Assembly (NCBI GenBank): GCA_946404295.1
Contig: CAMJDE010000082.1
Location: 1 to 7,654 of the forward strand
Direction of reading: 5' to 3'
DNA length: 7,654 bases
Origin: an uncultured Clostridia bacterium
GTDB taxonomy: Bacteria > Bacillota > Clostridia > Oscillospirales > CAG-272
This document shows, in pieces, positions 1 to 4,824 of this stretch (position 1 is the first letter of the stretch; each line of letters starts with the position of its first letter). Made by a program: the position numbers and the translations under genes. The notes under the pieces are model-generated. The model was not told where the DNA came from. It did not search any database and saw only the letters and a list, made by a program, of their open reading frames with translations.

Positions 1-852
1 TCGGGAAAGATCGATCTGCATATCCATACCACCGTTTCGGACGGGACCGACGCGCCGGAAAGCGTGATCGGACTCGTCAAGGCGGCGGGGATCACCGTTT
101 TCTCGGTGACCGACCACGACGCGATCAAGGCGGGAAAAATCATTCGTCCCTTACTGGGAAAGGACGATCCCCGCTTCGTCCCCGGGGTCGAGTTTTCCTG
201 CCGGGACAAGTTGGGGAAGTACCATATCCTCGGCTACGGTTTCGACCCGAATTCCACCGCCCTGAATCAGATCGTCAACCGCGGCAAGATGCTCCGTTCG
301 GAAAAACTGCTCAACCGGGTCGACTACCTGCGGCGGGAGTTCGGGATCGAACTCCCCGAGGACGAGATCTTTCAGTTGCTCGCCAAGAGCAATCCCGGCA
401 AACCGCACCTCGCGAACCTGATGGTGCAATACGGCTTTGCCGCCTCGTTTCGCGAGGCGATGGAAAAGTACCTCGAGCGTCTGCCCTCCGCCACCGACTA
501 TATCGCCCCCGAGGAGGCGATCGTCGGTATCCGCGAGGGCGGCGGGATCCCGGTGCTTGCGCATCCCGTGCTCGGGAGCGGGCGCGAACGGCTCTCCGCC
601 GAGGAGATGAAGGAGCGGCTGATCCGCCTGAGTGCGATGGGGCTGGAGGGGCTCGAGGCGTACTATTCGAGTTTTCCCCCCGAGATCAGCGCGTGGCTCG
701 TTTCGCTCGCCGAGCAGCATCATCTGCTGGTCACGGCGGGCAGCGACTACCACGGAACGAACAAATCCGTTCCGCTCGGTCTGACCGGCTTGCCCGCCCC
801 GTCCGACTATCCCGCCGCCCTCCGCCGTTTCCTCGACCGCGTCGGGATCTGA
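1..852 (+). CDS. PHP-domain metal-dependent phosphoesterase (5' end cut by window)
   Basis: The frame is open from base 1 to the TGA at 850-852 (283 codons), so the start codon lies just upstream. PHP motifs appear in order, numbering codons from base 1: DLHIHTTVSDG with H7, H9 and D14; TDHDA with H39; VEFSC with E64; YHILGYGFD with H75; LAHP with H188; and GSDYHG with D249 and H251. These are the ligands of the PHP trinuclear metal centre, and none is missing. Size and motif layout resemble the stand-alone PHP proteins related to E. coli YciV/Rnm (RNase AM; nucleoside 3',5'-bisphosphate phosphatase or 5'-3' exoribonuclease), so a cytoplasmic nucleotide or RNA phosphoesterase is the best guess. 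The exact substrate cannot be read from the sequence. The GTG at 64 is rejected as a start because it would remove the HxH motif. Only a few N-terminal residues are probably missing. A hairpin terminator region follows 22 nt after the stop. Confidence 0.85.
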   Translation, partial: SGKIDLHIHTTVSDGTDAPESVIGLVKAAGITVFSVTDHDAIKAGKIIRPLLGKDDPRFVPGVEFSCRDKLGKYHILGYGFDPNSTALNQIVNRGKMLRSEKLLNRVDYLRREFGIELPEDEIFQLLAKSNPGKPHLANLMVQYGFAASFREAMEKYLERLPSATDYIAPEEAIVGIREGGGIPVLAHPVLGSGRERLSAEEMKERLIRLSAMGLEGLEAYYSSFPPEISAWLVSLAEQHHLLVTAGSDYHGTNKSVPLGLTGLPAPSDYPAALRRFLDRVGI

Positions 853-873
853 CCCGTCGGATCAACCGAGACG

Positions 874-946
874 TTGCGCCGTCCGTTCGGACGGCGCAAT
901 TCGATATACGGCGCGCTCCGGCGCGCCCCGGTTTCTCATTTTTCTC
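874..946 (+). terminator. Two-hairpin terminator region after the PHP gene
   Basis: A perfect 11-bp stem, TTGCGCCGTCC (874-884) with GGACGGCGCAA (889-899), closes a 4-nt loop. A 10-nt linker, TTCGATATAC (900-909), leads to a second perfect 7-bp stem, GGCGCGC (910-916) with GCGCGCC (921-927). A pyrimidine and T-rich stretch follows at 932-946. The second hairpin plus T-rich tail is consistent with intrinsic termination, though the T tract is broken by C and A. The linker resembles the reverse complement of the box in the array at 2151-2286 (6 of 9 positions against CGCGATATG), so the two regions may be related. Confidence 0.6.
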
Positions 947-975
947 TTGCATTTCCCGCCGTTTCGATTTATAAT
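947..975 (+). promoter_or_regulatory. Sigma-A type promoter for glycerate kinase
   Basis: TTGCAT at 947-952 (4 of 6 to the -35 consensus) is followed after exactly 17 nt by a perfect TATAAT at 970-975. The site sits in a short AT-rich island in GC-rich surroundings. Transcription would start near 982. A Shine-Dalgarno AAGGAG lies at 996-1001, 5 nt before the ATG at 1007. The leader would be only about 25 nt, leaving no room for a riboswitch. Confidence 0.8.
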
Positions 976-1006
976 AGAATAGAATAAGACGATCGAAGGA
1001 GCGGTT

Positions 1007-2107
1007 ATGCATTATCTGGTGATCCCCGACAGTTTCAAGGGCAGTATGACGGCGAAAACCGTCGCCGAGACGATCCGCGAGCGGATCTTGAAAAGCGATC
1101 CCACGGCGGTCGTGACGGCGTTCCCCGCGTTTGACGGCGGGGAAGGGAGCGCCGAGTACCTGACCGAGATCTACCGGGGAAAGATGGTCCGCGTGCAGGC
1201 GACCAACGCGACCGGGCGGCGCGTGCCGTCCACGTTCGGAATGAAGGACGACGCCGCCTTCATCGCGATCGCCGACACCTCGGGGCTTCCCAGCGCGCGC
1301 ATCCGCAATCCCTTCGTCACCACGACGCGCGGATTCGGCGAGCAGATCGCCGAGGCGATTCTCCGCGGCGCGAAGCGGATCGTGATGGGGCTCGGGGGCA
1401 GTTCGACAAACGACGGGGGCGCCGGCGCCGCCGTCGCGCTCGGCGCGGTTTTCCGCGACGCGGCGGGCGAGCCGTTTCTTCCGGTCGGGGGCACGCTCGA
1501 AAAGATCGAGTCGGTCGACGTTTCCGACCTGAAAAAGAGGATCGCCGGAGTCTCGTTCACGGCTCTATGCGACGTGACCAACCCCCTGACGGGCGAAAAC
1601 GGCTGTTCCTTCGTCTACGCCAGGCAAAAGGGTGCGCGCACCCGCAAAAAGCGCGCCGAACTCGACGAAAAGATGTGCAATTACGCCGAAAAGACGGCGT
1701 TTCTCGGCGTTCCGTCGGATACGCCGGGCGCCGGCGCGGCGGGCGGGCTCGGCTACTTCGTCCGCGCGTTTCTTTCGGGTGAACTCGTTTCGGGCGCCGA
1801 TTTCTTCCTCGGCGCGATCGACTTTGACCGCCGCGTGAAAGAAGCCGACGTCGTGATCTCGGGCGAGGGCAAATTCGACGCCACGTCCGCGCAGGGCAAG
1901 ATCTGCGGCAGGATCATCGGACGCGCCCGCGCGGCGGGCAAACCGACCGTCGTTTTCTGCGGCGCGAAGGAGAACCTGCCCGACCCCGAAAACACCACCG
2001 TCCTGCCGATTAACGATCCCACTCTCCCGCTCTCGGAGAACCTCGTTCGCAGCCGCGAGAACCTCGTCCGTGCCGCCGACGCGTGGCTTTCCCTGCGGAA
2101 TACCTGA
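1007..2107 (+). CDS. glxK: Glycerate 2-kinase (GlxK/GarK family)
   Basis: The 366-residue product matches the glycerate kinase family (PF02595, type 1), which phosphorylates D-glycerate with ATP, giving 2-phosphoglycerate in characterised GlxK/GarK members and feeding lower glycolysis. Family signatures run in order: IPDSFKGSMTAK at the N-terminus (residues 6-17), DGGEGS (43-48), GLGGSSTNDGGAG (128-140), CDVTNPLTGENG (188-199), QKGA (207-210), GAGAAGGLG (241-249), and ISGEGKFDATSAQGK (284-298). The length is slightly below the usual 370-380. The ATG is fixed by AAGGAG 5 nt upstream and by the family N-terminus starting almost immediately. It has its own promoter and is likely monocistronic, since the next genes are convergent and a strong hairpin lies 20 nt after the stop. 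The last 25 residues contain a short direct repeat, ENLVR-SR-ENLVR (see findings). No glyoxylate or galactarate pathway genes are adjacent, so the source of glycerate is unknown. Confidence 0.92.
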   Translation: MHYLVIPDSFKGSMTAKTVAETIRERILKSDPTAVVTAFPAFDGGEGSAEYLTEIYRGKMVRVQATNATGRRVPSTFGMKDDAAFIAIADTSGLPSARIRNPFVTTTRGFGEQIAEAILRGAKRIVMGLGGSSTNDGGAGAAVALGAVFRDAAGEPFLPVGGTLEKIESVDVSDLKKRIAGVSFTALCDVTNPLTGENGCSFVYARQKGARTRKKRAELDEKMCNYAEKTAFLGVPSDTPGAGAAGGLGYFVRAFLSGELVSGADFFLGAIDFDRRVKEADVVISGEGKFDATSAQGKICGRIIGRARAAGKPTVVFCGAKENLPDPENTTVLPINDPTLPLSENLVRSRENLVRAADAWLSLRNT

Positions 2108-2126
2108 TCGCTCCCCCATTCCAAAC

Positions 2127-2151
2127 GCCCCCGCCGAACCTCGGCGGGGGC
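2127..2151 (+). terminator. Strong GC hairpin after glycerate kinase, first hairpin of the array
   Basis: An 11-bp perfect stem, GCCCCCGCCGA (2127-2137) with TCGGCGGGGGC (2141-2151), closes an ACC loop and starts 20 nt after the kinase stop codon. It is followed by ATTTCGCGTT, which has only a weak T run, so it may work as a poor intrinsic terminator or as an mRNA 3'-end stabiliser. Read on the minus strand it also lies downstream of the DUF4363 gene, but no good T tract follows there (GTTTGGAATG). It is in phase with the four hairpins that follow and is probably part of the same element. Confidence 0.6.
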
Positions 2152-2286
2152 ATTTCGCGTTCCGCAAACAACGGTTTGCGGAACATATCGCGCGGCGGTG
2201 CCTTTGGCGCCGCTGCATATCGCGTTGCGCGGCGATCTCGCCGCACAACATCTCGCGCACGACGCCCCGCCGTCGTGCCTTTCCCC
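2151..2286. repeat. Periodic hairpin array with conserved CATNTCGCG linkers
   Basis: A 9-nt box recurs at 2151-2159 (CATTTCGCG), 2184-2192 (CATATCGCG), 2216-2224 (CATATCGCG) and 2249-2257 (CATCTCGCG), with a degenerate fifth copy at 2278-2286 (CCTTTCCCC). Between boxes lie different palindromes: 2160-2183 (10-bp perfect stem TTCCGCAAAC, loop AACG), 2193-2215 (10-bp stem with two G-U pairs, loop TTT), 2225-2248 (10-position stem with one C-A mismatch, loop ATCT), and 2258-2277 (7-bp stem CACGACG, extendable by one pair, 6-nt loop). With the hairpin at 2128-2150, start-to-start spacing is 32, 33, 32 and 33 nt. Stem sequences are unrelated between units while the fold and linker are kept. The element fills the 193-nt gap between convergent genes. 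Function is unknown: a termination, mRNA-end-protection or protein-binding role are possibilities. Confidence 0.8.
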
Positions 2287-2300
2287 GTTTTCGTGCCGAC

Positions 2301-2669
2301 TTACAGCAGATTGATCCCCGCGTTTCCCGCCTCTTCCGCGAGGTGCAGAAGCGCCGCGATCAACTCGTGCCGCGAGACGATATACAGCCCCTCGTCCCCG
2401 GCAAGGCACGCCCCGCAGAGCGTCGAGACGGCGCGGCCGAGATCGGCGAGCACCCGGTGGTCGAGCGTCAGGAGATAGATCTTTTCCCGCCTCTGCCAGA
2501 GGTCGTGGATCCGCTCTGCGTCGGCGGGGGCGGCGACGGCGTTCTCCGGCAGACGTTCGACCTCGCGCCGCACGCCCTCGATCGAACGCGCGGTGAGGTG
2601 CCCCCCGACGAACACCCCGACGAACAGAAGCAGGAGAAGCAGGGAAGAGAACAGGATCGGTTTTTTCAC
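2301..2669 (-). CDS. DUF4363-like small membrane-anchored protein
   Basis: A 122-residue protein with one N-terminal hydrophobic segment (residues about 5-23, rich in Leu, Val and Phe) after a short MKK start, then a predicted helical domain. The soluble part has the pattern of DUF4363 proteins: a Trp followed by charged residues (W58, QRREK) and a conserved-looking LDH (69-71) ahead of amphipathic helices. Single-pass topology with the C-terminal part outside is inferred from the N-terminal lysines. Function is unknown. The start is a GTG (2669-2667) that overlaps the TGA of the upstream DUF421 gene by 4 nt, and AAGGAG lies 5 nt before it on the minus strand (2680-2675). Pairing with DUF421 is a known clostridial arrangement and is the main support for the family call. 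The short length and limited motifs leave some doubt. Confidence 0.75.
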   Translation of the reverse strand: MKKPILFSSLLLLLLFVGVFVGGHLTARSIEGVRREVERLPENAVAAPADAERIHDLWQRREKIYLLTLDHRVLADLGRAVSTLCGACLAGDEGLYIVSRHELIAALLHLAEEAGNAGINLL

Positions 2670-3334
2670 GGTTTCTCCTTTCCCTGAAGGGTATAGCGCC
2701 CGTCCCGCCGCATCGTCAGAAGAAAAACTTCGTCGAGTTCGACGCCCTTCCGCGCAAGGATCGCGTCGACCTTCTTTTTGTCAAAGCCGAGGGATGAAAG
2801 GGCGTTTTCGTCCAGAACCCCATCCAGAACCACCGGAATTTGGTACCCTCCGTGTTCCCCCGAGAGCGCCGCCTTGGTGATCGGCTGCTTGTCCGGGACG
2901 AGCAGGACCGAGAGCCGTCCGTTCTGCTCGATCGTGCCAAGCGCGACGTCGGCGGGGTCCTCCACCCCCTGCAGCCGCAGTTCCCCCATCAGTTCGTTGA
3001 TCGAGACGCGGTTCTTTGCGAGCGCCGCCCGGTCGATCGTTCCGTCCTTGATCAGGGTCGCCGTTTTCGGCTCGAACACCCTTTTAAAAAAAGCAAAGCG
3101 GTTTTTGAGACAGGTGATCAGCAGTTCGAGCGAGAGGATGAAGATCAGCGGGATCACGGCGTAGAGCAGGGGGATCTCGGGATCCGCGACCGGGAGCGCC
3201 GCGATCTCGGAGAGCAGGAGCGTCGAGATCAGGTCCGACACCTCGAGTTCGCCGACCTGCCGTTTGCCCATGATGCGGAGCGAGAGCGAGAGCAGAATAT
3301 AGATCACGACGATCCGATAGAGGATGGTCGCCAT
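2666..3334 (-). CDS. DUF421 (YetF-like) multi-pass membrane protein
   Basis: A 222-residue protein with the DUF421/YetF plan. Three membrane segments come first (about residues 4-21, 32-50 and 54-76). The family signature runs through IMGKRQVGELEVSDLI (21-36) and SEIAALPVAD (42-51). A soluble C-terminal region follows, with the typical DGTIDRAALAKNRVSINEL (98-116) and LSVLLVPDKQPIT (141-153) stretches. The molecular function of this family is not established; B. subtilis members are linked to spores and the membrane. The ATG at 3334 is preferred because the family N-terminus begins there and AAGGAG lies upstream. The frame extends to 3397, but that extension is charged, atypical and lacks a site. 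It is followed by the DUF4363 gene with a 4-nt overlap (GTGA), so the two are translationally coupled. It is divergent from mtaB. No convincing minus-strand promoter was found in 3335-3480. Confidence 0.9.
   Translation of the reverse strand: MATILYRIVVIYILLSLSLRIMGKRQVGELEVSDLISTLLLSEIAALPVADPEIPLLYAVIPLIFILSLELLITCLKNRFAFFKRVFEPKTATLIKDGTIDRAALAKNRVSINELMGELRLQGVEDPADVALGTIEQNGRLSVLLVPDKQPITKAALSGEHGGYQIPVVLDGVLDENALSSLGFDKKKVDAILARKGVELDEVFLLTMRRDGRYTLQGKEKP
2675..2680 (-). promoter_or_regulatory. Shine-Dalgarno site for the GTG-started DUF4363 gene
   Basis: AAGGAG on the minus strand, inside the last codons of the DUF421 gene and 5 nt upstream of the GTG at 2669. It supports GTG as the true start and suggests translation by both independent initiation and coupling. 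Confidence 0.7.
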
Positions 3335-3344
3335 AGACGGGGCA

Positions 3345-3350
3345 CTCCTT
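3345..3350 (-). promoter_or_regulatory. Shine-Dalgarno site that sets the DUF421 start
   Basis: AAGGAG on the minus strand, 10 nt before the ATG at 3334, which is rather long spacing. It is immediately preceded by an A-run on the minus strand (T-run 3349-3356 on the plus strand), an unstructured stretch that could help ribosome loading. It favours the 3334 start over the open upstream extension to 3397. Confidence 0.6.
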
Positions 3351-3420
3351 TTTTTTCGCTTATCCTCTCCCGAAGCGGCGACGGTTATGCGGCGCACCCC
3401 CGCTTTTTTCCCCGAACCTA

Positions 3421-3449
3421 TTTACAAAAAGATAAAATAATGCTATAAT
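3421..3449 (+). promoter_or_regulatory. Extended -10 sigma-A promoter for the mtaB-glyQS operon
   Basis: TTTACA at 3421-3426 (5 of 6 to consensus), a 17-nt spacer, then TATAAT at 3444-3449 preceded by TG at 3441-3442 (TGC-TATAAT, extended -10). It is the most AT-rich part of the window. Transcription would start near 3456, giving a leader of about 25 nt before the mtaB ATG. It is likely a strong promoter for mtaB, glyQS and the PLD-like gene. Confidence 0.85.
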
Positions 3450-3450
3450 A

Positions 3451-3473
3451 TCCTTTCAGAGTGTATGAAAGGA
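3451..3473 (+). repeat. Inverted repeat across the mtaB transcription start and Shine-Dalgarno site
   Basis: Perfect 8-bp arms TCCTTTCA (3451-3458) and TGAAAGGA (3466-3473) with a 7-nt centre. The right arm overlaps most of the Shine-Dalgarno AAAGGAG at 3468-3474. The left arm spans the predicted start point (about 3456), so an RNA hairpin would form fully only if transcription starts a few bases earlier. It could equally be a DNA operator or a chance complement of the Shine-Dalgarno site. Confidence 0.45.
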
Positions 3474-3480
3474 GAATGGT

Positions 3481-4785
3481 ATGCCCTACCGCGTCGGTTT
3501 TTGCTCGCTCGGCTGCAAGGTGTCGCAGTACGAGACCGAGGCGCTTGCCGAGAGGTTTGCCGCCGCCGGGTTTGCCGTCTCCGATTTCGATTCGGTCTGC
3601 GACGTTTACGTCGTCAACACCTGCACCGTCACGCTCGAAAGCGACCGCAAATCGCGCCAGATGATCCGGCGCGCCGTCCGGCTGAACCCCTCCGCCGTCG
3701 TTCTGGTGACCGGCTGCTCCTCGCAGCTGCACCCCGACGAGGTGGCGGCGATCCCGGGGGTATCCTACGTCACGGGAAACGAGCGCAAGATGCACCTGCC
3801 CGACGTGGCGCTCGACCTGCTCGCCCGCCCGAAAGCGGGAGCGAGGGTCGAGGTAAGCGACCTTGCGGACGCGCCCTACGAGGCGGCGTCGATCACGCGC
3901 GCGCCGCGCACCCGGGCGTTTGTCAAGATCGAGGACGGCTGCAACTGCCGCTGCGCTTACTGCGCCATCCCGCTCGCGCGCGGACCCGTCCGCTCAAAAA
4001 GGCCGGAGGACGTGATCGCCGAGGTATCCCGCCTCGTCGGAAACGGCACCCGCGAGATCGTCCTGACCGGGATCGAGACGGCGGCGTACGGGATCGACCT
4101 CGACGGCTATCGGCTGGTCGACCTGATCTCCGACCTCGCGGAAAAGACCGCCGTCGAGCGCATCCGCCTGAGTTCGCTTTCCCCCGAGATGATGACCCCC
4201 GCGACGGTATCGCGGCTTGCCGCGATCCCAAAACTCGCGCCGCATTTTCACCTTTCGCTGCAATCGGGATCGGACCCCGTGCTCGCGGCGATGCGCCGTC
4301 CGTACCGGACGAAAAACGTGCGCGCCGCCCTCTCCGCTCTCCGCGACGCGATCCCCGGCGTGACCTTCACGACCGACGTGATCGTCGGTTTTCCCGGCGA
4401 GAGCGAAGAGAACTTTGCCGAGACGGTCGCCTTCTGCCGCGAGGCGCGCTTCCTGCGCCTGCACGTTTTCCCCTACTCTCCGCGCCCCGGTACTCCCGCG
4501 GCGACCTTCCCGGGTCAGATCCCGGGAGAGGAGAAGCGGAGGCGGGTGCGCGAACTCGTCAAAGCGGGGAAGGAGGTCGCGCGCGACCTGTATTTCGACC
4601 TGATCGCCCGAAAAACCCCCCTCTCGGTGCTGTTTGAAACGCGGGACGGGGAGATTTGGACGGGACATTCCGAAACCTATATCGAGGTCAAGGTCAGATC
4701 TGTCGAGCGTCTTGCGGGAGAGATCCGCAGGGTTATCCCGACCGCCCTCTCGGGCGACGGCGTGACCGGGACGCTCGCCGAGTAA
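3481..4785 (+). CDS. mtaB: MtaB-type tRNA t6A37 methylthiotransferase (radical SAM)
   Basis: The 434-residue protein has the three-domain methylthiotransferase plan. The N-terminal UPF0004 domain has C12 (GCKVSQYETE), C48 (NTCTVT) and C79 (VTGCSSQ) for the auxiliary 4Fe-4S cluster. The radical SAM domain has the C154-x3-C158-x2-C161 motif, DGCNCRCAYC, then LARG, followed by EIVLTGIETAAYGID and LSLQSGSD. A short TRAM-like C-terminus (about 375-434) follows. The GCKVxQYETEA and DRKSRQ patterns favour MtaB (YqeV) over MiaB or RimO. MtaB adds a methylthio group to t6A at position 37 of ANN-decoding tRNAs, using SAM. The start at 3481 is set by AAAGGAG (3468-3474) 6 nt upstream; ATGs at 3465 and 3476 are in other frames or too close to the site. 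An extra cysteine, C156, lies inside the cluster motif. It is the first gene of a probable operon with glyQS, 39 nt downstream. Confidence 0.93.
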   Translation: MPYRVGFCSLGCKVSQYETEALAERFAAAGFAVSDFDSVCDVYVVNTCTVTLESDRKSRQMIRRAVRLNPSAVVLVTGCSSQLHPDEVAAIPGVSYVTGNERKMHLPDVALDLLARPKAGARVEVSDLADAPYEAASITRAPRTRAFVKIEDGCNCRCAYCAIPLARGPVRSKRPEDVIAEVSRLVGNGTREIVLTGIETAAYGIDLDGYRLVDLISDLAEKTAVERIRLSSLSPEMMTPATVSRLAAIPKLAPHFHLSLQSGSDPVLAAMRRPYRTKNVRAALSALRDAIPGVTFTTDVIVGFPGESEENFAETVAFCREARFLRLHVFPYSPRPGTPAATFPGQIPGEEKRRRVRELVKAGKEVARDLYFDLIARKTPLSVLFETRDGEIWTGHSETYIEVKVRSVERLAGEIRRVIPTALSGDGVTGTLAE

Positions 4786-4824
4786 AAGAACAGAAACGCG
4801 GAACACCGCGAGAAAGAGGATCAC

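Noticed and set aside
64..66. GTG at 64 as start of the PHP protein
   Set aside because: The frame is open to base 1 and the upstream part encodes the HxH metal-binding motif, so the gene starts outside the window.
2151..2286. CRISPR array interpretation of the 9-nt repeats
   Set aside because: The repeats are too short, the intervals are themselves palindromic, and no cas gene is nearby.
2070..2687. Plus-strand frame of 205 codons running through the hairpin array and opposite DUF4363
   Set aside because: It has no ribosome site, has atypical composition, and overlaps the kinase end, the hairpin array and a better-supported minus-strand gene.
3335..3397. N-terminal extension of the DUF421 protein to an ATG at 3397
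   Set aside because: The extension is charged, unlike the family N-terminus, and the AAGGAG at 3350-3345 points to the ATG at 3334.
3351..3480. Minus-strand promoter for the DUF421 operon
   Set aside because: Several AT-rich hexamers exist on the minus strand, but none combines an acceptable -10 with a -35 at 16-18 nt, so no call is made.
3465..4637. Plus-strand 390-codon frame starting just before mtaB
   Set aside because: It overlaps mtaB in another frame, is extremely Arg/Pro-rich, and its ATG lies upstream of the Shine-Dalgarno site rather than after it.
4797..4810. Small hairpin (CGCGG / CCGCG) between mtaB and glyQS as a terminator
   Set aside because: The stem is only 5 bp and no T run follows; it is followed by purine-rich sequence that contains the glyQS ribosome site.
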